DNA from: a virus
IMG/VR virus record: IMGVR_UViG_3300032313_001579
Span: 1 to 53,983 of that record
DNA length: 53,983 nt
Direction: 5' to 3' (one strand)
The notes under the pieces were generated by a model. The model made no database searches. It had not been told where the DNA came from and saw nothing but the letters and a program-made list of their open reading frames with translations. The position numbers and the translations under genes are program-made. Each line of letters starts with the position of its first letter. The stretch's first letter is position 1. Positions 24,821 to 33,684 of the stretch are shown piece by piece.

Positions 24821-25705
24821 ATGCATCGAATTCCTAACAAAGTAGACTTCTATATAACCAATGTTTGCAATTTAACCTGTCAACGCTGTAACAGATTTAA
24901 CAACTTTGATTTTAAAGGTTGGCAGGATTGGAAAGACTACCGGGAAACTTACGAGCAGTGGAGTAAACTTGTTAGTCTACGTGCCATAACAATCATGGGC
25001 GGCGAACCCTTCTTGAACCCTACGCTCAAAGATTGGGTGGCAGGTCTTAATGATCTTTTCAGTATTGAAGTTCAAGTGCTGACCAACGGCACCCGCTTCC
25101 TACAAGCAAAAGGAGTATATGAAACCATGTTTTATAGATCTCCTGTTAGTAATGAGCAAAATCATATCGGAGTTAGTTTACACACCCCAGAAGATTTTGA
25201 ACAAATTCGTGCTGATATCTACGAATTCCTTAAAGGTGATGTAACCGAGTTCGCTAAAGATCAAAATCTCTGGGGTGCAGACTGGCAATTTAAGGATAGT
25301 AATGGCGTAATGATCAATGTTTATACCGTGGATAAATTTGCCGGAGCTGCGATTATTCCTAAATTTGAAGGCGGATATACATTACATGACAGCGACCCAG
25401 AACAAGCACACTCGACCTGTGCTTTTGCTAATTGGAAATCCTATCATTTTGTTCGTGGTAAATTTTACAAGTGTGGTCCATCTGCTCTATTGCCTGAATT
25501 TGATGATCAACACCACCTGGGCATCAGCGACAACGATCGCACCTTGCTACACGCTTACAAACCGCTTACCGTGGATAATTTTGCCGAATACCACGAAGAA
25601 TTTTTTGCCAACCTAGACAACCCGATTGCACAGTGTAAATTTTGCCCAGCTAGCCACCAGATGGAAAAAATCTATCCTGTACGCAAAGGTTCTAAATCTA
25701 GCTAA
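24821..25705 (+). CDS. Radical SAM enzyme
   Basis: 294 residues. The iron-sulfur motif CNLTCQRC (C16, C20, C23) opens the barrel and GGEP (60-63) binds S-adenosylmethionine. Four more Cys (CAFANW, YKCGPS and CKFCPAS in the C-terminal third) suggest an auxiliary cluster of SPASM or twitch type, the kind used by peptide-modifying enzymes. The substrate is unknown. Placed between an unknown early gene and the neck gene gp13, with a late-promoter octamer 5 bases from ATG. Two further radical SAM genes occur in the window (40003, 48486), but this one lacks their N-terminal Cys region. Confidence 0.85.
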   Translation: MHRIPNKVDFYITNVCNLTCQRCNRFNNFDFKGWQDWKDYRETYEQWSKLVSLRAITIMGGEPFLNPTLKDWVAGLNDLFSIEVQVLTNGTRFLQAKGVYETMFYRSPVSNEQNHIGVSLHTPEDFEQIRADIYEFLKGDVTEFAKDQNLWGADWQFKDSNGVMINVYTVDKFAGAAIIPKFEGGYTLHDSDPEQAHSTCAFANWKSYHFVRGKFYKCGPSALLPEFDDQHHLGISDNDRTLLHAYKPLTVDNFAEYHEEFFANLDNPIAQCKFCPASHQMEKIYPVRKGSKSS

Positions 25706-25708
25706 ATA
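25701..25708 (+). promoter_or_regulatory. Late promoter GCTAAATA before gp13
   Basis: GCTAAATA overlapping the stop of the radical SAM gene, 21 bases before ATG 25730. In the leader, GGAAC (25711-25715) pairs with GTTCC (25721-25725) around the CGGAG ribosome binding site. Confidence 0.6.
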
Positions 25709-25729
25709 CAGGAACACGGAGTTCCCTAC

Positions 25730-26500
25730 ATGGCCTTAGAAAATCAATCCAGCACAGAAACCCTTAAACAACAATTATTTGATTATGTGAGCCTGCAACT
25801 GGGCAATCAAATCGTTGATCTTGAGCTGGATGCCGAACACTATGAGGCCGCTTATCAGCGTACCATTGGAGTTTATCGGCAACGGGCACAAAACGCCTAT
25901 GAAGAAAGCTACAGCTTTTTGGAGTTGGTTGCTGATGTGAACATTTATGATCTTCCGCAGGAAGTGATCACAGTGCGACAGATATTCCGTAGAACCTTTG
26001 GTGACAGCACCGGTCCGTTTGCGTCAAACTTTGATCCATTTAGCCAGGCCAGTTTAAACGTGTATCTCATGAACTTCAATGTGGCCGGCGGCCTTGCTAC
26101 CTATGACTTCTACAGTCAATATGTGGAACAGGCCGGCAAAATGTTTGGTGCTTACATGAACTACACCTGGAATCCTGTGACCAAAAAACTGCAATTGATA
26201 CGTGATCCCAAGGGCACCGGCGAAAATGTATTGTTATGGACCTACAATCTCAAACCCGAATTCAACCTGCTGAGAGATTATCAAATCCAACAATGGATAC
26301 GTGACTACATGGTTGCGGCCTGCAAGATGATCATTGGTGAAGCCCGAGAAAAATTTGGACAGTATGCGGGTCCACAAGGTGGTAGCCAACTCAACGGAAC
26401 TGCCATGAAGGGTGAAGCACAGGTTCAAATGGATGCTCAAATTGAAGCACTCAAAAACTACGTAGACGGCAGTCAACCCATAACCTGGGTCATAGGCTAA
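25730..26500 (+). CDS. 13: Neck protein gp13
   Basis: 256 residues. Family blocks: QQLFDYVSLQLGNQIVDLELDAEHYEAAYQRTI, FLELVADVNIYDLPQEVITVRQIFRR, and the C-terminal IQQWIRDYMVAACKMIIGEAREKFGQYAGPQGGSQLNG. gp13 completes the head neck and with gp14 makes the connector to the tail. T4 gp13 has about 309 residues, so this one is slightly short. Late-type promoter and CGGAG ribosome binding site. Here gp13 and gp14 are separated and on opposite strands, unlike the T4 order 13-14-15. Confidence 0.88.
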   Translation: MALENQSSTETLKQQLFDYVSLQLGNQIVDLELDAEHYEAAYQRTIGVYRQRAQNAYEESYSFLELVADVNIYDLPQEVITVRQIFRRTFGDSTGPFASNFDPFSQASLNVYLMNFNVAGGLATYDFYSQYVEQAGKMFGAYMNYTWNPVTKKLQLIRDPKGTGENVLLWTYNLKPEFNLLRDYQIQQWIRDYMVAACKMIIGEAREKFGQYAGPQGGSQLNGTAMKGEAQVQMDAQIEALKNYVDGSQPITWVIG

Positions 26501-26506
26501 ACTTCA

Positions 26507-26535
26507 TAGACAGATACCAAAATACATGCTATAAT
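26507..26535 (+). promoter_or_regulatory. Sigma-70 promoter TAGACA-17-TATAAT, extended -10, 5 bases from ATG
   Basis: TAGACA (26507-26512), 17-base spacer ending TGC, TATAAT (26530-26535), then CTAGC and ATG 26541. The expected start site is at the A of the ATG, so a leaderless early mRNA is predicted. Confidence 0.75.
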
Positions 26536-26540
26536 CTAGC

Positions 26541-27065
26541 ATGAGCACCAGTTTGATGATCGACATAGAAGGCCTGGCCACTGGACCAGATGCCACCATC
26601 TTGACCATAGCAGCACAGAGTTTTAATCCATTTGGAACAGGCTACTATGACCGTTGCTACTATGCCAGGATCACTTTAGAAAGCCAGGAAAATCGCGCCA
26701 TAGAACAAGGCACGCTGGATTGGTGGTCGACTCAGAAAGAAGCACAGACCGAAGCCTTCATGGAAGAAGGGCGTGTGGATCTAGACCAAGCACTTGATAG
26801 CCTGTATAAAATAGCCTGGCAACACAAATTTATATTTGCAAACGGTCCCACCTATGACATGAACATTCTGGAACATGCCTACAAGAGTTACAACAAGGCT
26901 CTGCCTTGGCAGTTCTACAATGTGCGTGATGCCAGAACCATCTACAGCCTATGGCCTGGGCTACCTCGCCCTGCTACCAGCCATCATGCTCTTGAAGACT
27001 GCCGTAGACAGATTGACATGTTGCAGGCCACACTTAGACATTTGAACGTAAAGGAACTTAGATGA
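26541..27065 (+). CDS. DEDDh 3'-5' exonuclease (Rv2179c/RNase T-like)
   Basis: 174 residues with the full DEDDh set: D8 and E10 in MIDIEG, D106 in TYDMNIL, H149 and D153 in HHALEDC. The pattern, with SQENRAIEQGTLDWWSTQ in between, matches the short exonucleases related to Rv2179c and phage DexA-like enzymes that degrade RNA or single-stranded DNA from the 3' end. Likely used for turnover of host nucleic acid or for processing. ATGA overlap with the dNMP kinase gene suggests coupled translation. The promoter is host-type, consistent with early nucleotide salvage. Confidence 0.82.
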   Translation: MSTSLMIDIEGLATGPDATILTIAAQSFNPFGTGYYDRCYYARITLESQENRAIEQGTLDWWSTQKEAQTEAFMEEGRVDLDQALDSLYKIAWQHKFIFANGPTYDMNILEHAYKSYNKALPWQFYNVRDARTIYSLWPGLPRPATSHHALEDCRRQIDMLQATLRHLNVKELR

Positions 27066-27724
27066 TTATTGGAGTATGCGGACTTATAGGTGCCGGCAAA
27101 GACACCATTGCAGACTATCTTGTAAACATACATCAGTTCAGACGTGAAAGTTTTGCCAACACCTTGAAAGATGCTGTGGCCAGTGTATTTGGCTGGGACC
27201 GCGAACTGCTGGAAGGACGCACACGGCACAGCCGAGAATGGCGCGAGCAAGTGGACGCCTGGTGGGCTAATCGCTTGGGCATGCCCGATCTAACACCAAG
27301 ATGGGTGCTACAATATTGGGGTACCGAAGTGGTGCGTAGAGGATTTCACGACGATACCTGGATAGCCAGCCTGGAAAATCGCCTGCGAAAAACCACAGAT
27401 GATGTGGTCATCAGTGATTGCAGATTCCCCAACGAAATTGATGCTATTAAAAGAACCGGGGGATTGGTTATTAGAGTAGTTAGAGGCCCAGAGCCCGAAT
27501 GGTATCCACTGGCTGAATCTGTCAACGCAGGACCCACAAACATCACCTGGTCATTGAGCAAAGATCAATTGGCCAAATACAAAGTTCATGCCAGTGAAAC
27601 TGCTTGGATTGGTACTGAGTTTGATGCGGTTATAGACAACAACAGCACCATGGATCACTTGTATGCACAGATTACAAGTCTGGTTCAAGATCTCCAACCG
27701 CCCAGGTCAAATCCAGGCGGTTGA
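27062..27724 (+). CDS. 1: Deoxynucleoside monophosphate kinase (T4 gp1-like)
   Basis: 220 residues. P-loop GLIGAGKDT at residues 7-15, then YLVNIHQFRRESFANTLKDAVASVFGWDRELLEG, typical of T4 gp1 family kinases that phosphorylate dNMPs for phage DNA synthesis. VVISDCRFPNEIDAIK provides the second nucleotide-binding strand. ATGA overlap with the exonuclease. Its 3' end overlaps by 53 bases the end of the minus-strand HNH-like gene. The exonuclease and kinase together look like a salvage pair: degrade nucleic acid, then rephosphorylate the monophosphates (inference). Confidence 0.88.
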   Translation: MIIGVCGLIGAGKDTIADYLVNIHQFRRESFANTLKDAVASVFGWDRELLEGRTRHSREWREQVDAWWANRLGMPDLTPRWVLQYWGTEVVRRGFHDDTWIASLENRLRKTTDDVVISDCRFPNEIDAIKRTGGLVIRVVRGPEPEWYPLAESVNAGPTNITWSLSKDQLAKYKVHASETAWIGTEFDAVIDNNSTMDHLYAQITSLVQDLQPPRSNPGG

Positions 27725-28016
27725 CCTCCACACAGCAGTTTTGACATATGGTCTTGAGGTTGCGCATGGTGTTGTTGTTGAGATTGCCGTCTACATGATA
27801 TACCATGAGTTGTGCGGCATACTTGGAACGAAATCCACAGCGATCACAGATAGTTTTTTTCTTGTAGCCTGCTGACCGCCAACGCGGTGCAGGCTGAGGC
27901 ACGCGACGTGCTTTTTTGATGCACCAGTCACATCTAGTGCGGTAGTGGGTAACTCCTGCACGCCGATAGTTTACAGCACATAGTCGTTGATTACAGGCCG
28001 GACATTTGGGTCTCAT
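27672..28016 (-). CDS. HNH-like zinc-finger protein (possible homing or DNA nuclease)
   Basis: 114 residues, strongly basic. Four Cys pairs: C5-C8, C29-C32, C57-C60, C91-C94. Between the last two comes VYHVDGNLNNNTMRNLKTICQNC, which fits the HNH core (H74, D76, Asn residues, C-x2-C). Free-standing HNH genes are common in T4-like phages as homing endonucleases or DNA nicking enzymes. Orientation opposite to its neighbours and tail overlap with the kinase gene suit a mobile gene. A TAAATA motif lies 4 bases before its ATG. Confidence 0.65.
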   Translation of the reverse strand: MRPKCPACNQRLCAVNYRRAGVTHYRTRCDWCIKKARRVPQPAPRWRSAGYKKKTICDRCGFRSKYAAQLMVYHVDGNLNNNTMRNLKTICQNCCVEVNRLDLTWAVGDLEPDL

Positions 28017-28020
28017 GCTG

Positions 28021-28028
28021 TATTTACT
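28021..28028 (-). promoter_or_regulatory. Late-promoter-like AGTAAATA, 4 bases from ATG
   Basis: Minus-strand AGTAAATA, then CAGC and the ATG of the HNH-like gene. Confidence 0.4.
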
Positions 28029-28078
28029 ATCAAAAACCTTTGCAAAGGGATATTGCCGTCGCTTTTTTTTGCCAAGAC

Positions 28079-28086
28079 CATAAATA
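28079..28086 (+). promoter_or_regulatory. Late promoter CATAAATA before tail sheath
   Basis: CATAAATA, 25 bases before ATG 28112, with AAGGA (28100-28104) correctly placed between. Confidence 0.65.
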
Positions 28087-28111
28087 TCTTATATTAAAAA
28101 AGGAATTGGTT

Positions 28112-31100
28112 ATGGCCTTATTATCCCCAGGTGTACAAGTTAGTGTTATTGATCAAAGCAACTACACTCCCGCTGCTGCAGGCTCTACGCCTTATCTGTT
28201 GATCGTCACTGCAGAAAACAAGATTTCTGGTGCTGGTACTGGAATAGCTCCAGGTACCTTGGCTGCCAATGCCAATAAAGTGTACCTGATGACCAGTCAG
28301 CGCGATATTTTGAGCACGTTTGGCGTGCCCTTTTTCTACAACACTACTTCGGGCACACCCATCAATGGCTACGAACTTAATGAATACGGTTTATTAGCTG
28401 GCTACAGTGCGCTGGGTGTAACAAACTTGGCCTATGTACAACGTGCTGATATAGATCTGGCAGCACTCACAGCCACGCTGAATCGTCCAGTGGGAGCACC
28501 GGCCGCCAACAGTTACTGGTTTGATACTACCAACAGCACCTTTGGTATCAAGGAGTGGAATCAGACCACTTCAGCATTTACCAACAAAACTCCTAGTGTG
28601 ATCACTGACACAGTGTTCCTGGAGACCAGTAGCACAGTACCTTTGGCCAGTTATGGCAGCATTGGTGACTACGCAGTCACTGCCACCAGTGTTTACAATC
28701 CTATCTACTACAAGCGCGGCGGCCCTACCACAGCGCAAGCACCTGGATGGATTCAAGACGGTGCCAGCGCCGGTGACTTATACAACACCTGGGTGCTTGT
28801 AGGCAGCGACGAATGGAAAACAGCCTGGGCCACTATAGCTGGTACTCTAGCTCCCTCCAGTCTGACTGTCGGCAACAGTTTCAGCATCAATGACATTGTA
28901 ATCACAGTGGCTGCCAGTCCCAACAACACAGTCACACAGCTGGTGACCAGCATCAATGCTGCTCTCAATGCCAGTGGTGTGTATGCTGCCAACATTGGCG
29001 GTAAACTCACACTGTATGCAGACAGCTCTGCCACCAATGACGGATCCACAGAAGGCACTGGGGTTATAGCCATCAACAACATTTCTGGCACACCTTTGGC
29101 CACCTTGGGTATCACCGGCGGTGAATATGCTGCTCCGGCTTATTTTCCAGGAGCCAACTATCAAGCACCAAGATGGCGTAGCACAGACACACAACCAGAA
29201 CCCACTGGCAGTGTGTTCCAACAAACCAATGCTACCAATCAAGGCATGTTGGTGCAGATCAAACGCTATGATGCCACTCTGGGCACGTTTGTGTTGCAGA
29301 GTTGCACAGTATATGCCGATGACGCCGCAGCCCTGTATGCCTTGGATCCAATCAACGGCGGACAAAGTATTCCGGTAGGAACAACTTATGCACAGATTGA
29401 TCCCTACAACAACAACACAGGTGCCATACTGATCCTGGAACGTGTGGCCACTGGTGCCACGGTGATTACAGGCACAGATTCAACTCCAGTGTTTGTGACC
29501 AACTCCACATTTACTCTGGCTGCCACACAGCCAGAAACAGCCACAGTGGCAGCCGCCGTCACGGTGACCATACTGGGCACAACTGCCGCAGATTTTGAGG
29601 CCGCTGTGAGTGCTGCCAATGTGCCCAATGTCAGTGCTACTGTTGATAGTAATGGAGCAATAGTGTTTACACATGCCACCGGAGGAGACATTTTCTTGGT
29701 AGAAGGTGCCAACACACCTCTGGCTGATGCAGGATTTACTACAGCAACCACAGGCATACGTCAAACAGATGTAACTGGTTCAGGACTCACACTCAGCAAC
29801 TGGGTAGGAACTCCAACATTTACCTACACAGCCAGTGCCAACGCACCCAATGTGGATCCCGCAAATGGCACCTACTGGTACTACAGCGATGCCACCACAG
29901 TGGACATCATGATTCAAAACAACGGCACATGGCAGGGTTATCAGAATGTGACCAACGACGTGCGTGGATTTGATCTCAGCGACACCAATGCCGCCGGTCC
30001 CATATTCAGCACCACAGCACCAACCACACAGACCGATGAAGCAGAAAGCCCCTTGGCTTTGGGTGACCTTTGGATTGACACCAGTGATCTAGAAAATTAT
30101 CCCTTGATCAATCGTTGGGAAAATGTGGATGGCGAAAATCAGTGGGTACGTATTGACAACACTGATCAGACTACCATCAATGGTGTGTTGTTTGCTGATG
30201 CACGTTGGGCACCCAATGGCACTACCAATCCTATCACAGATCCTATTCCACCCATAGCCACTGGTAGCACTCCATTGATTACCAGCAACTATTTGGATCT
30301 TGACGCACCTGATCCTGAGCTATATCCTGAAGGCATCCTGCTGTTCAATACACGCAGAAGTGGCTTCAACGTGAAATCGTTCCAGGTCAACTACTTTAAT
30401 TCGCAGGATTATCCATCACCATTGGTACTGCCTAGCCAGACCGATGCTTGGGTCACAGCTTCAGCCAATCGCAACGATGGTAGCCCCAACATGGGTCGCC
30501 ATGCACAACGCTATCTCATTGTGCAGGCACTGAGAGTGGCTATCGATACCAGCACACAACTGCGTGAAAATCAAGCACAGTTCAACCTGATCACCTGCGT
30601 CAGCTATCCAGAACTGGCACCCAACATGGAAGTGCTCAACAACGATCGTGGCAACACCGGCTTCAGTTTGGTAGACACACCACTGCGCTTGACGCCTGAT
30701 GAAATTGTTACCTGGGCCACCAACAACAACGGTCTGGGACTCAGCACCGGAGATGGAGCTTTGACCGCCGGCGATCCTTATGGCGCTGCATTCTACCCCA
30801 GCTGTACCACAACCGATCTCACAGGAAACGTGGTGGTAACTGCACCAAGTCACATGATGTTGCGCACTATCATACGCAGCGATGCTGTGGCATTCCCTTG
30901 GTTTGCACCAGCTGGCTTGCGTCGCGGAGTGGTAGACAATGCTCTACAGATTGGTTACCTACAAGCTCAAACTGGTGAATTCCAGCCGTTGGGCGTAAAT
31001 CAAGGTCTGCGTGATGTGTTGTACTCGAACAATGTTAACCCAATCACGTTCATACCTGGCACAGGCATAACCAATTTTGGTAATCACACCTTGCAAGGCA

Positions 31101-31441
31101 CGGCCACTGCACTGGATCGTATCAACGTGGCACGCTTGGTAGCATTCATACGTGGACGCCTGGAGATCATTGGAGATCAGTACTTGTTTGAACCCAACGA
31201 TACTATAACTCGTAGCTCTATCACTAACCAGATCACAGCACTCATGGTGGATCTGGTCAACAAGCGCGGTCTCTATGACTTCTTGGTAGTGTGTGATTTG
31301 ACCAACAATACACCAGCTACCATAGATGCCAATGAACTGTATGTGGACATAGCCATTGAACCGGTTAAGGCAGTAGAGTTTATCTACATACCAATGCGCA
31401 TACAGAACACAGGAACCATAGCGGCACAAGCCTCGGCCTAA
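28112..31441 (+). CDS. 18: Tail sheath protein gp18
   Basis: 1109 residues. N-terminus MALLSPGVQVSVIDQSNYTPAAAGSTPYL and C-terminus VDLVNKRGLYDFLVVCDLTNNTPATIDANELYVDIAIEPVKAVEFIYIPMRI are diagnostic of the contractile sheath. ATG 28112 is preferred over 28040 because promoter and ribosome binding site lie between. T4 gp18 has 659 residues; the extra mass sits at about residues 130-690. One inserted segment (about 245-335, SLTVGNSFSINDIVITV ... VTQLVTSINAAL ... GGKLTLYA) resembles the insert repeat of flagellar hook-cap proteins. Inserted domains would face outward on the sheath. Confidence 0.95.
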   Translation: MALLSPGVQVSVIDQSNYTPAAAGSTPYLLIVTAENKISGAGTGIAPGTLAANANKVYLMTSQRDILSTFGVPFFYNTTSGTPINGYELNEYGLLAGYSALGVTNLAYVQRADIDLAALTATLNRPVGAPAANSYWFDTTNSTFGIKEWNQTTSAFTNKTPSVITDTVFLETSSTVPLASYGSIGDYAVTATSVYNPIYYKRGGPTTAQAPGWIQDGASAGDLYNTWVLVGSDEWKTAWATIAGTLAPSSLTVGNSFSINDIVITVAASPNNTVTQLVTSINAALNASGVYAANIGGKLTLYADSSATNDGSTEGTGVIAINNISGTPLATLGITGGEYAAPAYFPGANYQAPRWRSTDTQPEPTGSVFQQTNATNQGMLVQIKRYDATLGTFVLQSCTVYADDAAALYALDPINGGQSIPVGTTYAQIDPYNNNTGAILILERVATGATVITGTDSTPVFVTNSTFTLAATQPETATVAAAVTVTILGTTAADFEAAVSAANVPNVSATVDSNGAIVFTHATGGDIFLVEGANTPLADAGFTTATTGIRQTDVTGSGLTLSNWVGTPTFTYTASANAPNVDPANGTYWYYSDATTVDIMIQNNGTWQGYQNVTNDVRGFDLSDTNAAGPIFSTTAPTTQTDEAESPLALGDLWIDTSDLENYPLINRWENVDGENQWVRIDNTDQTTINGVLFADARWAPNGTTNPITDPIPPIATGSTPLITSNYLDLDAPDPELYPEGILLFNTRRSGFNVKSFQVNYFNSQDYPSPLVLPSQTDAWVTASANRNDGSPNMGRHAQRYLIVQALRVAIDTSTQLRENQAQFNLITCVSYPELAPNMEVLNNDRGNTGFSLVDTPLRLTPDEIVTWATNNNGLGLSTGDGALTAGDPYGAAFYPSCTTTDLTGNVVVTAPSHMMLRTIIRSDAVAFPWFAPAGLRRGVVDNALQIGYLQAQTGEFQPLGVNQGLRDVLYSNNVNPITFIPGTGITNFGNHTLQGTATALDRINVARLVAFIRGRLEIIGDQYLFEPNDTITRSSITNQITALMVDLVNKRGLYDFLVVCDLTNNTPATIDANELYVDIAIEPVKAVEFIYIPMRIQNTGTIAAQASA

Positions 31442-31447
31442 CATGAC

Positions 31448-31455
31448 CATAAATA
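31448..31455 (+). promoter_or_regulatory. Late promoter CATAAATA before tail tube
   Basis: CATAAATA, 23 bases before ATG 31479, with AGGAG (31466-31470) between. Confidence 0.65.
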
Positions 31456-31478
31456 ACTGCATATCAGGAGAACACTAA

Positions 31479-32105
31479 ATGTCAACAGCATCATTAACTA
31501 AACTGACCGTACCGCTGGCTAGCGATCAAAGCAACTCAGCCCAAGGTCTGCTGATGCCCAAACTCAAGTTCCGCTTTCGTGTGACTTTTTTGAATCTGGG
31601 CGTGAGCCAGCCCACAACAGAACTGACCAAACAGGTTATGGATTTTACACGTCCTAATGTGACATTTGACAACATTGATCTGCCCATCTACAACAGCACA
31701 ATCCGTTTGGCTGGCAAGCATTCGTGGGCCGATATTACTTGTCAGGTACGTGATGATGCAGGCGGTAATGTCAGCCGCTTGGTAGGTGAGCAACTGCAGA
31801 AACAACTGGACTTCCTGGAACAAAGCAGCGCCGCATCGGGCATTGACTACAAGTTTACCACGGTGTTTGAAGTGTTAGACGGTGGCAACGGTGCCAACAC
31901 TCCTGTAGCTCTTGAAACCTGGACTATTTTAGGTTGCTATCTACAAGGCGTCAACTACAACGATGCCAACTACGGATCGGGCACAGAACCCATGACAGTC
32001 AGCATGACCATACGCTACGACAATGCCTTGCAGACCCTTACTGGTGCTGATGTAGGTGTTGGTGCGTCAATTCCGTTGACAGTCAACAACGTAGCCACAG
32101 GCTAA
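31479..32105 (+). CDS. 19: Tail tube protein gp19
   Basis: 208 residues; T4 gp19 has 163. Family pattern: KLKFRFRVTFLNLG, TKQVMDFTRPNVTFDNIDLPIYNSTIRLAGKHSWADITCQVRDDAGG, then LETWTILGCYLQGVNYNDANYGSGTEPMTVSMTIRYDNA. It forms the inner tube through which DNA passes. Follows the sheath gene, as in T4 (18-19). Own late promoter and good ribosome binding site. Confidence 0.93.
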   Translation: MSTASLTKLTVPLASDQSNSAQGLLMPKLKFRFRVTFLNLGVSQPTTELTKQVMDFTRPNVTFDNIDLPIYNSTIRLAGKHSWADITCQVRDDAGGNVSRLVGEQLQKQLDFLEQSSAASGIDYKFTTVFEVLDGGNGANTPVALETWTILGCYLQGVNYNDANYGSGTEPMTVSMTIRYDNALQTLTGADVGVGASIPLTVNNVATG

Positions 32106-32111
32106 CAGCCT

Positions 32112-33320
32112 ATGGCGTTCGGCCAAAACATCCTCCAACCGTTTCCTCCTGGCGAAGGCGTTCGCGACTATCGCCACGCGGAAAAAACTTTCAGAGCCGG
32201 CGGCTACGATCTTGCACCTCGCAACAAGTTTTTATTCTATGTTTATTTCAATTTAAACACCAATATACCAGCAGTGGCCAACTTGACTTCGGGCGGCAAA
32301 AGCAGCACCATCGGACTCACAGTCAAAACAGCACAGTTGCCCGGCTACGCTATTGATGTACAGACCATGAACCAGTACAATCGCAAACGTCTGGTACAGA
32401 CCAAGATCAACTACAATCCTGCTCAAATTGTGTTCAATGATGATCACAATGATCTGGTACGCAACATGTGGTACCAGTACTATCAGTACTACTACAGCGA
32501 TCCAGTCTACCGGTATGGCAACACACCCAACCAGAGTGGTACTCTGGGAGAAATCAGTACCGCACTCAGTGGATTCAGTTACAACAGCAACGACACCTAT
32601 TCAGCCAGTAGACCTGTACAAAAATGGGGCCTCAATGGGCAAGGCTACAACAATCCTAGTCTGCAAAGTCTTGCCAGCAGTTTGTTAACTGGCCCAGCCA
32701 GCGGACAAGAACCTTTCTTCAGAGACATCACCATCTACGGCATGAGTCAAAAGACCTATGCTCAGTACACCATGATCAACCCGTTGATCACTGAGTGGAC
32801 TCATGACACCTATGACTATGGTCAAGGCAACGGTATTATGACTCATACCATGAGCATACGTTATGAAAATGTCAAGTACTATTCAGGAGCGGTTGGTGGC
32901 GCACAACCCAGTGATCCGGTCACAGGATTTGCTGATCCTTCGCACTATGATGTGGTGCCAAGTCCAATTGCTCCACCTGGCAGCACTGCCACAGTGGAAA
33001 GTCAGGGAACCATACGACCCAGCCCCAATGGAAGCAAGCAAGATCTACAGGCCCTGGCCACTGGACAAAATACTCTGCAAAATGTGTTGGGTGCAGTAGG
33101 ACAAGCCTTGGTTCCGTCAGCGGCCAGTTTCCTAAACGGTCAATTGGCTGGATCAGGCGCCTTGGGAGCGGCCTTGGTCACCGGCCTTGGCGTGGCTGCT
33201 GGCATTGGTGTGCCTGGCAGCATTGGACAAGTGCCCAACGGCACTGGCGGCATGAATTTCCCCACCCCTGCCGGTGTGGACGCTGCTACCAAACTTAGAA
33301 ATCTAATTAGCGGAGGTTGA
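32112..33320 (+). CDS. Tail-tube-fold protein, probable baseplate tube initiator (gp54-like)
   Basis: 402 residues. Residues about 30-270 repeat the tube fold: APRNKFLFYVYFNLN, TVKTAQLPGYAIDVQTMNQYNRKRLVQTKINYNPAQIVFNDD, and QYTMINPLITEWTHDTYDYG followed by TMSIRYENVKYY. The C-terminal 130 residues are Gly/Ala/Pro-rich and flexible. gp54 in T4 is a tube-like protein that starts tube assembly on the baseplate; this is the best fit, though a second tube variant is possible. Six bases after gp19 stop. Confidence 0.65.
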   Translation: MAFGQNILQPFPPGEGVRDYRHAEKTFRAGGYDLAPRNKFLFYVYFNLNTNIPAVANLTSGGKSSTIGLTVKTAQLPGYAIDVQTMNQYNRKRLVQTKINYNPAQIVFNDDHNDLVRNMWYQYYQYYYSDPVYRYGNTPNQSGTLGEISTALSGFSYNSNDTYSASRPVQKWGLNGQGYNNPSLQSLASSLLTGPASGQEPFFRDITIYGMSQKTYAQYTMINPLITEWTHDTYDYGQGNGIMTHTMSIRYENVKYYSGAVGGAQPSDPVTGFADPSHYDVVPSPIAPPGSTATVESQGTIRPSPNGSKQDLQALATGQNTLQNVLGAVGQALVPSAASFLNGQLAGSGALGAALVTGLGVAAGIGVPGSIGQVPNGTGGMNFPTPAGVDAATKLRNLISGG

Positions 33321-33322
33321 TC

Positions 33323-33682
33323 ATGGCATCGGTAAATGCTATCAATACCAAGACCGATCTCACAGTACAAATCTTTGACAGATTTTACGGCTACGAACAA
33401 CAAGTGCCGGTGGACGAGTATGATGCTGTATTGAGTTATTTTAAATCAGTTTTTCGATCAGCTGAGGCCGCCGGTAACTTTACTGTGAGCCTGTTCCGAG
33501 TTAGCCAGCAATCTAGCATACCTGTGATGACCCTGTTGCAACAGTTTCAAGGTCAAACTGCTCCACAAATAAATCTTACTTTGGCCTATTATCTCAATGG
33601 CGTACGCAGCTCCAGTACCTTGCTGGGCGTGAACACACCCACTCAAGCAAATTTCTACGTATCTCGTAATATCAGAACATAA
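33323..33682 (+). CDS. Conserved small structural protein of aquatic T4-like phages
   Basis: 119 residues. ATG 33323 is chosen over TTG 33317 because GGAGG (33312-33316) lies 6 bases before it. The sequence SVNAINTKTDLTVQIFDRFYGYEQQVPVDEYDAVLSYFKSVF ... GVNTPTQANFYVSRNIRT is, to my memory, conserved between tail and head-completion genes in aquatic T4-like phages without known function. Position between the tube-like protein and gp4 suggests a virion or assembly role. Confidence 0.7.
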   Translation: MASVNAINTKTDLTVQIFDRFYGYEQQVPVDEYDAVLSYFKSVFRSAEAAGNFTVSLFRVSQQSSIPVMTLLQQFQGQTAPQINLTLAYYLNGVRSSSTLLGVNTPTQANFYVSRNIRT

Positions 33683-33684
33683 TC

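Noticed and set aside
28040-28111. Upstream start for the tail sheath gene
   Set aside because: The late promoter (28079) and ribosome site (28100) lie downstream of it, and the family N-terminus MALLSPGVQV begins at 28112.
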